Source: an uncultured Halomicronema sp.
GTDB taxonomy: Bacteria; Cyanobacteriota; Cyanobacteriia; Phormidesmidales; Phormidesmidaceae
Direction of reading: 5' to 3'
Length of the DNA stretch: 5,121 bases
Assembly: GCA_937897665.1 (NCBI GenBank)
Contig: CALCPB010000611.1
Span: forward strand, 1-5,121
Shown: positions 1-4,812 of the stretch, in pieces
Numbering within the stretch: position 1 is the first letter of the stretch
Layout: each line of letters opens with the position of its first letter
Made by a program: the position numbers and the translations under genes
The notes under the pieces: model-generated
What the model was told of the DNA's origin: nothing
Seen by the model: only the letters and a program-made list of their open reading frames with translations
Databases searched by the model: none

Positions 1-42
1 GTGGTGCAAAAATAGCGTCCCCAATTTCAGCGGCTGAGCCAT
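1..42 (-). CDS. Possible N-terminal fragment of a leftward gene (unidentified)
   Basis: Reading leftward from an ATG at 42-40, the frame stays open for 14 codons to the window edge and gives MAQPLKLGTLFLHH. An AGGGGG run lies a few bases upstream of this ATG on the minus strand and could serve as a ribosome binding site. If real, the gene would be divergent from the DUF3119 gene and would share the 43-286 region with it as a promoter zone. Fourteen codons are too few for family recognition, and an open frame of this length is common by chance. I do not recognise the product. Confidence 0.2.
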   Translation of the reverse strand, partial: MAQPLKLGTLFLHH

Positions 43-189
43 GCCAACCCCCTGCCGAAAGCTGTCTTATGATTTAACCTTAGCGCCCTCAGCAAACGGG
101 CCATGAGGACTAGGCCATCATGGTGTGCTATTGCGGCGGTCTGACCGCGTCATTAGTTAAGCAAGCAGCATTTGACGATAGGCCTCCTG

Positions 190-218
190 TTAGCCTCATG
201 CAGTCAACCCTTTACAAT
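190..218 (+). promoter_or_regulatory. Weak candidate sigma-70-type promoter for the DUF3119 gene
   Basis: TACAAT at 213-218 matches the -10 consensus at five of six positions. With a 17-base spacer, the -35 position is TTAGCC (190-195), which is a poor match. Transcription would start near 225, giving a leader of about 60 bases before the GTG start at 287. The -10 box is the only strong element, so this is a tentative call. Confidence 0.25.
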
Positions 219-225
219 GGGGGGA

Positions 226-269
226 AACAACGCAGCCTTACCGGCAGGCTCGCAAACTGTAACGTTGTT
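226..269 (+). promoter_or_regulatory. Potential structured 5' leader of the DUF3119 gene
   Basis: A 7-base inverted repeat, AACAACG (226-232) with CGTTGTT (263-269), encloses a second hairpin, AGCCT (234-238) with AGGCT (246-250) and a 7-base loop. The structure would sit between the candidate transcription start and the GAGG ribosome binding site at 278. It matches no riboswitch class that I recognise. It may be a simple leader fold or chance. Confidence 0.25.
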
Positions 270-277
270 CATTTACC

Positions 278-281
278 GAGG
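278..281 (+). promoter_or_regulatory. Ribosome binding site supporting the GTG start at 287
   Basis: GAGG at 278-281 lies five bases before GTG at 287. The downstream reading frame has no internal methionine codon at all, so this site decides the start of the DUF3119 gene. Confidence 0.55.
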
Positions 282-286
282 CAATT

Positions 287-697
287 GTGACTGCATCGCC
301 AACGGCCCAATCAACTTCCTTGCAGCCTAGCTACAACATTGCCATTGTGTTGAGCATTGGTGGAATCGTCGGCGCCCTCTTAGCACTAGTAACGTGGGGG
401 CCTGTGCCAGCTTGTCTAGCGGGCAGCGTTTTGATATTTGGCTTGTTTTTGCTCTATCAAACGACGACCCTCCGATTGATCTTTACGGCAACAGATTTAG
501 ATATCTATCGAGGTGATACGCGGATTCGACGTTTCCCTTATGAGGAATGGGAAGTCTGGGACATTTTCTGGCCGCCCGTACCGACCCTGTTCTATTTTCG
601 AGAAATCAACAGCATCCACTTTCTACCGATTTTGTTTAATCCGCAGGAGTTGCGATCGCAACTTGAGCAGCATGTCCCGCTTCCAGCTGAGCAGTGA
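287..697 (+). CDS. DUF3119 family membrane protein
   Basis: A 136-residue protein starting at GTG with GAGG five bases upstream. There is no other Met in the frame, so no ATG start is available. After a short polar Ser/Thr/Gln-rich N terminus come two predicted membrane helices, at about residues 17-36 and 39-57, joined by a very short WGPVP turn. A soluble domain of roughly 70 residues follows (about 62-132). It begins with LRLIFTATDLDIYRGDTRI and continues through FPYEEW and FYFRE, a pattern of beta strands resembling small bacterial PH-like domains. Two helices followed by such a domain fit the DUF3119 family of cyanobacteria; this is recognition from memory, not a search. The protein probably sits in the plasma or thylakoid membrane with the domain in the cytoplasm. 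Its biochemical role is unknown. The DUF3086 gene starts 85 bases after its stop on the same strand, so cotranscription is likely. Confidence 0.8.
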   Translation: MTASPTAQSTSLQPSYNIAIVLSIGGIVGALLALVTWGPVPACLAGSVLIFGLFLLYQTTTLRLIFTATDLDIYRGDTRIRRFPYEEWEVWDIFWPPVPTLFYFREINSIHFLPILFNPQELRSQLEQHVPLPAEQ

Positions 698-782
698 AGT
701 TGCGCTGTCGCGATCGGACGTTGGTTTTTGCTCTGAACAAACTGATTTATCCTTGATATCGCCTGTCTGAGATTACTGACCT

Positions 783-1769
783 ATGCCTGCTGATGAATCG
801 CCCTATTCCAGTACGCCTGCCGGTGCCGCTAACACCCCTTTAAGTTCAGCCACGACCGCCAATGCCAACAGCACAGAGAGCAAAGTGCAGGCCGATTTGG
901 CTCGTATGGTGCGGGAGGCCGCTAGCGACTTAGAACGCAAAAAGCGCTCTTTAGAACTAGAGATCGAAAAGTTGGAACGTCGCCGCGATCGCATCAATGC
1001 AGAAATGAAAACGTCGTTTGCCGGCGCTTCTCAAGATCTCGCGGTGCGCGTTCAAAGTTTTAAGGAGTATTTAGTCGGCAGTTTGCAAGATTTGGCCACC
1101 TCCGCCGAACAGTTACAACTCGCCCCTGCAGAAACGCCCTCGGTTCGCCGCAATGCGGCGACTCAGACGCCGCCATTACCTGAGCCAGAAGCGCCCGCTC
1201 AGTCACCGGCGCCAGCAGCGACGTCCCAGTACCTCCGAGACACGGAACGCATTCAGAGCCTGCTTGATCAGTATCGTCTGCGGCCTGACTACTACGGCCC
1301 CGTGTGGCAGTTGAGGCGCACCTTTGAACCGATTCATGCTGATCGGGTCGCCAATTGGTGCTTGGCTCAGGGCGGACGGGGTGCGGTCAAAACCTTAAAC
1401 AGCCGCCTGCAAAACGTCTTGGTTGCGTCAGCGGCAATCTCGCTTTTGCACACGATGCATGGCGATCGCCTGCGGGTTTTAGTGCTGGCGAATAGTCCTG
1501 AGCGGTTGGGTGATTGGCGTCGCGGCTTCCAAGATTGTTTAGGCGTTTCACGGGGTGACTTTGGCACCCGCAGTGGCATTATGCTGTTTGAATCGTCAGA
1601 ACCGATGGCCCAACGTGCCGAACGTTTACTCGAAAACAACTACCTGCCGCTGATTATCATCGATGAGTCAGAAGGCAAAATTGCCTTATCGATTCTGCAA
1701 TTTCCGCTGTGGCTGGCGATCGCCCCTGACCCAGCCAATCCAACCTCTGAATACTACGAGTTTGCCTGA
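783..1769 (+). CDS. DUF3086 domain protein with coiled coil
   Basis: A 328-residue soluble protein with no signal peptide or membrane helix. Residues 1-33 are a low-complexity Ser/Thr/Ala/Pro segment. Residues about 34-76 form a strongly charged coiled coil (ERKKRSLELEIEKLERRRDR), with further helix to about 112. A Pro/Ala-rich linker covers about 113-147. The C-terminal domain (about 150-328) contains YYGPVWQLRRTFEPIHADRV, RVLVLANSPERLGDW (231-245) and PLIIIDESEG (289-298), and matches my memory of the cyanobacterial DUF3086 family. Function is unknown. The order GGRGAVKT (197-204), RVLVLANSPERLGDW, LIIIDE resembles motifs I, Ia and II of superfamily 2 helicases, but the key P-loop glycine is missing, so activity is doubtful. 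ATG at 783 has only a weak GAGA (769-772) ahead of it. Met42 is an alternative start that would remove the low-complexity N terminus. The gene probably forms an operon with the DUF3119 gene upstream. Confidence 0.82.
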   Translation: MPADESPYSSTPAGAANTPLSSATTANANSTESKVQADLARMVREAASDLERKKRSLELEIEKLERRRDRINAEMKTSFAGASQDLAVRVQSFKEYLVGSLQDLATSAEQLQLAPAETPSVRRNAATQTPPLPEPEAPAQSPAPAATSQYLRDTERIQSLLDQYRLRPDYYGPVWQLRRTFEPIHADRVANWCLAQGGRGAVKTLNSRLQNVLVASAAISLLHTMHGDRLRVLVLANSPERLGDWRRGFQDCLGVSRGDFGTRSGIMLFESSEPMAQRAERLLENNYLPLIIIDESEGKIALSILQFPLWLAIAPDPANPTSEYYEFA

Positions 1770-1780
1770 CCACTAGTGTT

Positions 1781-1801
1781 TTCAGCCCCCAACAGGCTGG
1801 A
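1781..1801 (+). terminator. Weak hairpin between convergent genes
   Basis: TTCAGCC (1781-1787) can pair with GGCTGGA (1795-1801), including one U-G pair, around a 7-base loop. It lies 11 bases after the DUF3086 stop and about 44 bases past the stop of the facing SRPBCC gene. Neither side has a T tract, so intrinsic termination would be inefficient. This is the only hairpin I see between the two convergent genes. Confidence 0.2.
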
Positions 1802-1844
1802 GATTGGCCTAACATTTCAAGCTAGACAAAATAGTTCACACTCA

Positions 1845-2324
1845 TCAGCAATCGCGGCGGGCTCGCTGGTCTCGCCGATATTGACGATATTCTCGGTGTT
1901 CAACATAGCGTTTTAACTGCCGCGCCATGCGCCGCATGCCTTGCTTCTCATCTTGGCGAATAAAGGGCAGAAAAATATTCGACAATGTTCCCCTAAACCT
2001 TTCTTGGTGGGTGTACAGGGTACGGGTGGGACTCAGATCTTGCATTTCAAAAGAGTGCTCGCTCTTAAACCCCGGCATCCTAGCCACCCAACGCAGACAA
2101 ACGTGAGGCTGCACTAGCGTGATCAGCGGTTCGAAGTCAGTCGACTCATCGTCTTCTAAGCGGCGAATTGACAAAAAAATCTCACGGCCTTGATGAATGG
2201 CTAAAGCGGGATCGCCATCAAACAAAAAAGTGTTCCAACGCCGCCACTCGTCTTTGCGCATCAGCGCCTCCCAAATAAGCGAGCGCGGGGCATTAATTTC
2301 AATCTCAGTACGCAGTGTGGGCAT
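1845..2324 (-). CDS. SRPBCC (START/Bet v1-like) domain protein
   Basis: A 159-residue protein with the typical SRPBCC opening: a first beta strand (TEIEINAP, about 6-13), then a helix with SLIWEALMRKDEWRRWNTFL (15-34). The curved-sheet core follows through about residue 112, with the characteristic VCLRWVARMPGFKSEHSFEM stretch (75-94). A long C-terminal helix starts near 115. Proteins of this fold enclose a hydrophobic pocket for lipids, polyketides or other small molecules; many are annotated as polyketide cyclase/dehydrase without any shown reaction. The ligand here cannot be predicted. The C terminus is unusual in being Arg/Tyr-rich (residues 140-159, REYRQYRRDQRARRDC), which could contact nucleic acid or acidic lipids. 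No strong Shine-Dalgarno sequence is seen: GGAAGA lies well upstream of the ATG. The gene is convergent with DUF3086 and divergent from malic enzyme. Confidence 0.78.
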   Translation of the reverse strand: MPTLRTEIEINAPRSLIWEALMRKDEWRRWNTFLFDGDPALAIHQGREIFLSIRRLEDDESTDFEPLITLVQPHVCLRWVARMPGFKSEHSFEMQDLSPTRTLYTHQERFRGTLSNIFLPFIRQDEKQGMRRMARQLKRYVEHREYRQYRRDQRARRDC

Positions 2325-2356
2325 CGGATTAGCAGACGATCTTCCTTAATAGGCCG

Positions 2357-2385
2357 ATAACAGACATTGAGCCAGCTTTGGTTAA
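2357..2385 (-). promoter_or_regulatory. Candidate promoter for the SRPBCC gene
   Basis: Read on the minus strand, TTAACC (2385-2380) and TGTTAT (2362-2357) are separated by exactly 17 bases. Each matches its sigma-70 consensus hexamer at four of six positions. Transcription would start near 2350, giving a leader of about 25 bases before the ATG at 2324. Spacing is ideal but both boxes are imperfect. Confidence 0.3.
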
Positions 2386-2679
2386 AGAGCACTGACCGGT
2401 GGGTTGAATCAGATTCCTTGCTGGAAATCTTTGCAGCCGCAGCCTTGAGATCGGCAGAGCGGGAAGACTAATGCTCAGAAAATTTGTCGTTAGCAGCAAG
2501 CTACAGACACCCAATGCCGATTTTCCAACTCCCCCATGCCGGGCTTGCCAACACGCAGGTCAGCATTCCTCTACTTTAATCAGTCTCATCAGTTTCCTCA
2601 TCCCAAATCGACATACCATTCTCTTACAGTTTGCCTTGCAGCCGGAACGCCCTACCACTCTGCCCCTTCGATCTATCAC

Positions 2680-2683
2680 AGGA
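2680..2683 (+). promoter_or_regulatory. Ribosome binding site fixing the malic enzyme start
   Basis: AGGA at 2680-2683 (within AGGAAA) is followed by six bases and ATG at 2690. From here the protein enters the ACT domain almost at once, which fits the family. The upstream in-frame ATG at 2471 is therefore not the likely start. Confidence 0.7.
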
Positions 2684-2689
2684 AATTTC

Positions 2690-4081
2690 ATGGTTCAACT
2701 CACGCCCAACGCTAGCTACGGTCTGACCCTCCGCCTCAAACTACCCAACCAGACCGGTATGCTAGCTCAAGTTACCCAAGCGATCGCCGCCGCTGGGGGC
2801 AACCTCGAAGATATCCGCCTGCTAGAAAGGACGCGTCAATTCGTGGTTCGAGAAATCACCGTGGATGCGGCCAGCAGTGACCAAGCTGAAAACATTTTGG
2901 CTAACGTCAAAAATCTGGATCAAATGCAGGTGCTGCAGGCCAACGATCGCACGTTTAAGCTCCATGAAGGCGGCAAAATTGAGGTCACCAGCCGCGTTGA
3001 CGTCCGCAATCAAGATGATCTGGCGAAGGACTACACTCCAGGGGTCGGACGCGTCTGCCAGGCGATCGCTGCGGCACCGGAGCGGGTATATGACCTCACC
3101 GTGAAACAAAACATGGTAGCGATCGTCACCGACGGGAGTGCTGTGCTGGGGCTGGGTAATTTGGGACCAGAAGGCGCCCTTCCTGTAATGGAAGGCAAAG
3201 CACTATTGTTCAAAGAATTTGCGGGCATTGATGCCTTTCCAGTATGCCTGGCCACGCAGAATACCGACGAAATCATCGAAACCGTCAAGCGGATTGCCCC
3301 TGTCTTTGGCGGTATCAATTTGGAAGATATTAGCGCCCCCCGCTGCTTTGAGATTGAGACACGACTCAAACAAGAACTCGATATTCCCGTCTTCCATGAT
3401 GATCAGCACGGTACCGCAATTGTGGTGCTGGCAGCGCTAACAAACGCTCTCAAACTTGTGGGCAAATCCTTTGCAGAAATTCGGATTGTGATCAATGGCG
3501 CGGGGGCTGCAGGCGTCGCGATCGCTCTGCTATTAAAACGGGCAGGCGCTCAGACCATTCTGATGTGTGACTCCAAGGGCATCATCGCCCGAGATCGCAC
3601 TGACCTGAATGCCCAAAAGCAGCAATTTGTCGTGGCCGAGTCCGGCACGTTGGCCGACGCCATGCAGCAGGCCGATGTCTTTCTAGGCGTTAGCGCACCC
3701 GGTGTCGTGTCAGTAGAGATGGTGAAATCGATGGCGGCTGATCCAATTGTGTTGGCAATGGCGAACCCCATCCCCGAAATTCAACCGGAGCTCGTGTCGG
3801 ACCTCGTCGCCGTCATGGCGACGGGCCGCAGTGATTACCCCAACCAAATCAATAACGTTCTCGCTTTTCCAGGTATACTGCGCGGTGCGCTAGATTGCCG
3901 CGCCAAATCCATGACAACCCTCATGTTCTTAGAAGCTGCCAGGGCAATCGCCGCCCTCGTTAGCCCAGACAAACTCAGCGCTGAGCACATTATTCCGTCA
4001 GTCTTTGATCCCCGCGTGGCGATCGCGGTCTCGACGGCTGTACAACAAGCCGCCCGCCAAGAAGGCGTTGCTCGTATTTGA
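2690..4081 (+). CDS. me: Malic enzyme with N-terminal ACT domain
   Basis: A 463-residue protein when started at ATG 2690. Malic enzyme oxidatively decarboxylates malate to pyruvate and CO2 with reduction of NAD(P)+, in the cytoplasm. An ACT regulatory domain spans about residues 9-84 (LTLRLKLPNQTGMLAQVTQAI, then GGNLEDIRLLE). The catalytic part follows. DYTPGV (114-119) supplies the catalytic Tyr115. MEGKALLFKEFAGIDAFP carries the catalytic Lys170. Glu212/Asp213 in NLEDISAP and Asp237/Asp238 in FHDDQHGTA are the expected metal ligands. The dinucleotide motif GAGAAG is at 270-275, with Asp294 at the end of the second strand (ILMCDSKG), a position linked to NAD versus NADP choice. ANPIPE (358-363) and NQINNVLAFPGILRGALD complete the site. 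All key residues are intact. The size and layout match the short bacterial type, without the phosphotransacetylase-like tail of MaeB. The ACT domain suggests allosteric control by an amino acid or similar ligand, not identified here. The flavin reductase gene follows after 70 bases. Confidence 0.95.
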   Translation: MVQLTPNASYGLTLRLKLPNQTGMLAQVTQAIAAAGGNLEDIRLLERTRQFVVREITVDAASSDQAENILANVKNLDQMQVLQANDRTFKLHEGGKIEVTSRVDVRNQDDLAKDYTPGVGRVCQAIAAAPERVYDLTVKQNMVAIVTDGSAVLGLGNLGPEGALPVMEGKALLFKEFAGIDAFPVCLATQNTDEIIETVKRIAPVFGGINLEDISAPRCFEIETRLKQELDIPVFHDDQHGTAIVVLAALTNALKLVGKSFAEIRIVINGAGAAGVAIALLLKRAGAQTILMCDSKGIIARDRTDLNAQKQQFVVAESGTLADAMQQADVFLGVSAPGVVSVEMVKSMAADPIVLAMANPIPEIQPELVSDLVAVMATGRSDYPNQINNVLAFPGILRGALDCRAKSMTTLMFLEAARAIAALVSPDKLSAEHIIPSVFDPRVAIAVSTAVQQAARQEGVARI

Positions 4082-4099
4082 TCTCCCTGAGTGGAAGTG

Positions 4100-4125
4100 T
4101 TGACGCACTATCCCCCCGGTAAGAT
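4100..4125 (+). promoter_or_regulatory. Candidate promoter for the flavin reductase-like gene
   Basis: TTGACG (4100-4105) matches five of six -35 bases, and TAAGAT (4120-4125) matches four of six -10 bases. The spacer is only 14 bases, shorter than the usual 16-18, so activity may be low or may need an activator. The transcript would begin near 4132, just ahead of the AGGAG at 4139. Read-through from the malic enzyme gene is the alternative, as no terminator is visible between the two. Confidence 0.25.
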
Positions 4126-4138
4126 GAAGAAAATGGTT

Positions 4139-4143
4139 AGGAG
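4139..4143 (+). promoter_or_regulatory. Ribosome binding site of the flavin reductase-like gene
   Basis: AGGAG at 4139-4143 is a near-consensus Shine-Dalgarno sequence eight bases before ATG at 4152. It is the strongest ribosome binding site in the window and fixes this start. Confidence 0.7.
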
Positions 4144-4151
4144 CAGTCTGT

Positions 4152-4634
4152 ATGTTGGACGAGCAAGCTAAAAAGACGCTATTGCGGAAAATCCCCCATG
4201 GCCTCTACATCTGTGGCGTGCGTAATGGTGAAGAGTTAAATGGTTTTACCGCCAGTTGGGTCATGCAGGCGTCGTTTCAGCCACCGCTACTGGTGAACTG
4301 TGTAAAAAACGATTCCGGCTCCCACACAATGGTGAAACAAAGTGGTGTCTTTGCTCTGAGCTTCTTGGAAGCAGGTCAAAAAGACATGGCTCAGAACTTC
4401 TTCAAACCCCAACGTCGGGTAGGCAACAAATTTGAAGATATCGAATTTTACGAAGCGCCGGAAACCGGCTGTCCCGTTATTAAAGACACCCTGGGCTATG
4501 TAGAATGTCGAGTTGTCGGCAGTGTTGAGCATGGCGACCATACGGTTTTTGTCGGTGAAGTCGTTGGGGCCGCTGTGCATTGCGAGGGTGAGCCATTGCT
4601 GCTAGAAAGTACCGGCTGGAATTACGGTGGCTAA
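4152..4634 (+). CDS. Flavin reductase-like (FMN-binding split-barrel) protein
   Basis: A 160-residue cytoplasmic protein that matches the flavin reductase-like domain. The signature is the FMN-contacting run LNGFTASWVMQASFQPPLL (29-47), followed by NCVKNDSGSHTMVKQSGVFALSFL, where small polar residues would bind the flavin phosphate. A second half (about 105-147) holds the expected strands: LGYVECRVVGSVEHGDHTVFVGEVVGA. The fold forms dimers that bind FMN or FAD and usually pass electrons from NAD(P)H to flavin. The same module forms the C-terminal domain of cyanobacterial flavodiiron proteins, and this sequence resembles that version (TASWVMQASF). Here it stands alone, with no beta-lactamase-like or flavodoxin domain. 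The electron acceptor is unknown; a flavin- or heme-binding protein without reductase activity is possible. It lies 70 bases after malic enzyme on the same strand and is convergent with psbA. Confidence 0.88.
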   Translation: MLDEQAKKTLLRKIPHGLYICGVRNGEELNGFTASWVMQASFQPPLLVNCVKNDSGSHTMVKQSGVFALSFLEAGQKDMAQNFFKPQRRVGNKFEDIEFYEAPETGCPVIKDTLGYVECRVVGSVEHGDHTVFVGEVVGAAVHCEGEPLLLESTGWNYGG

Positions 4635-4736
4635 GCAGCGGGTTCACTAAAGCGCTCTGAAATCATGCCAGCTTTGCTAATTCCTTTTGATTGGCAGCTT
4701 GGCTGTAAAGCATCAATCTTGAACCGCTCAAATACA
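4635..4736. other. Intergenic stretch between convergent genes, no strong signal
   Basis: About 100 bases between the flavin reductase stop and the tail of the psbA terminator. AGCGGGTTCA (4637-4646) can face TGAACCGCT (4720-4728) with one bulged G, but the 73-base loop and lack of a T tract make a terminator unlikely. No separate intrinsic terminator for the rightward gene is visible. Its transcripts may stop at the psbA hairpin read backwards or by another mechanism. Confidence 0.4.
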
Positions 4737-4777
4737 CATAATAAAACAGCGCCCTCCCCTTGGGGAGAGCGCTGTTT
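4737..4777 (-). terminator. Strong intrinsic terminator of psbA
   Basis: On the minus strand, AAACAGCGC (4777-4769) pairs perfectly with GCGCTGTTT (4752-4744). An inner CTCCCC/GGGGAG stem continues across one U-G wobble, giving about 15 pairs around a tiny CAAG loop. The hairpin is followed by TTTTATTAT. It starts 35 bases after the psbA stop codon. On the plus strand the wobble becomes an A-C mismatch and no T tract follows, so the element is built for the psbA direction. Confidence 0.88.
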
Positions 4778-4812
4778 CAAACGAAGCTCAGCGAGGCTGA
4801 ACTGCTTCGAGA

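Larger units (their letters stand above)
43..286. other. Non-coding upstream region with several short inverted repeats
   Basis: No convincing gene is seen here. The stretch holds four dyads. CCATGA (101-106) faces TCATGG (118-123). The near-perfect palindrome GCGGTC-T-GACCGC spans 136-148. TTGAC (172-176) faces GTCAA (203-207), enclosing AGGC/GCCT (180-183 and 192-195). AACAACG (226-232) faces CGTTGTT (263-269). The direct repeat GGCCAT also occurs at 99-104 and 113-118. These could be operators or RNA structure for the genes on either side, or chance. No HIP1 site falls here, although HIP1 is frequent in the rightward genes. Confidence 0.5.
2325..2689. other. Intergenic region between divergent SRPBCC and malic enzyme genes
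   Basis: About 365 bases with no convincing gene. The malic enzyme frame is open leftward to an ATG at 2471, but the added 73 residues are rich in Pro, Ser, Thr and His, look unlike any domain, and precede the well-supported start at 2690. A tandem 9-base repeat lies at 2579-2587 and 2588-2596 (ATCAGTCTC then ATCAGTTTC). I checked for the NtcA pattern GTA-N8-TAC and found none. I see no good -35/-10 pair for the malic enzyme gene on the plus strand; a leftward candidate for the SRPBCC gene is listed separately. Confidence 0.55.
652..4026. repeat. Eight HIP1 palindromes (GCGATCGC)
   Basis: The octamer GCGATCGC occurs at 652, 985, 1462, 1716, 2780, 3062, 3518 and 4019 (first base of each). This is far above chance and typical of HIP1, the highly iterated palindrome of many cyanobacteria. 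All eight lie inside three rightward genes: one in DUF3119, three in DUF3086, four in malic enzyme. None is in the SRPBCC gene, the flavin reductase-like gene, the psbA fragment or any intergenic region. The span given is that of the whole set. Confidence 0.95.

Noticed and set aside
3..77. Rightward frame ending at TAA 75-77 as the tail of an upstream gene
   Set aside because: Only 24 residues are visible, with no recognisable motif; two other frames on this strand end even earlier. There is nothing to support it.
219..232. GGGGGGAAACAAC as a Yfr2-type small RNA motif
   Set aside because: Only one GGAAACA-like core is present and no terminator follows, so the small RNA family is not supported.
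513..770. 85-codon rightward frame overlapping the DUF3119 gene
   Set aside because: It lies mainly inside DUF3119 in another frame and has a composition typical of an out-of-frame reading.
2329..2514. 61-codon leftward frame just upstream of the SRPBCC gene
   Set aside because: It needs a TTG start, has no clear ribosome binding site, overlaps the upstream region of malic enzyme and resembles no known protein; a chance frame is more likely.
2471..2689. Malic enzyme start at ATG 2471 (536-residue form)
   Set aside because: The added 73 residues show no domain pattern, while ATG 2690 has AGGAAA at good spacing and leads directly into the ACT domain, giving the family's usual length.
2471..2689. 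NtcA binding site upstream of malic enzyme
   Set aside because: Candidate GT...TAC pairs have the wrong spacing (16 bases overall instead of 14 for GTA-N8-TAC).
2822..3771. Several leftward frames of 68-112 codons opposite malic enzyme
   Set aside because: They are antisense to a gene with intact catalytic motifs and show no family features or starts with ribosome binding sites.
4287..4580. 97-codon leftward frame opposite the flavin reductase-like gene
   Set aside because: It is antisense to a well-supported gene and has no recognisable domain.
4637..4728. AGCGGGTTCA/TGAACCGCT inverted repeat as a terminator
   Set aside because: The loop is 73 bases, one G is bulged and no T tract follows.
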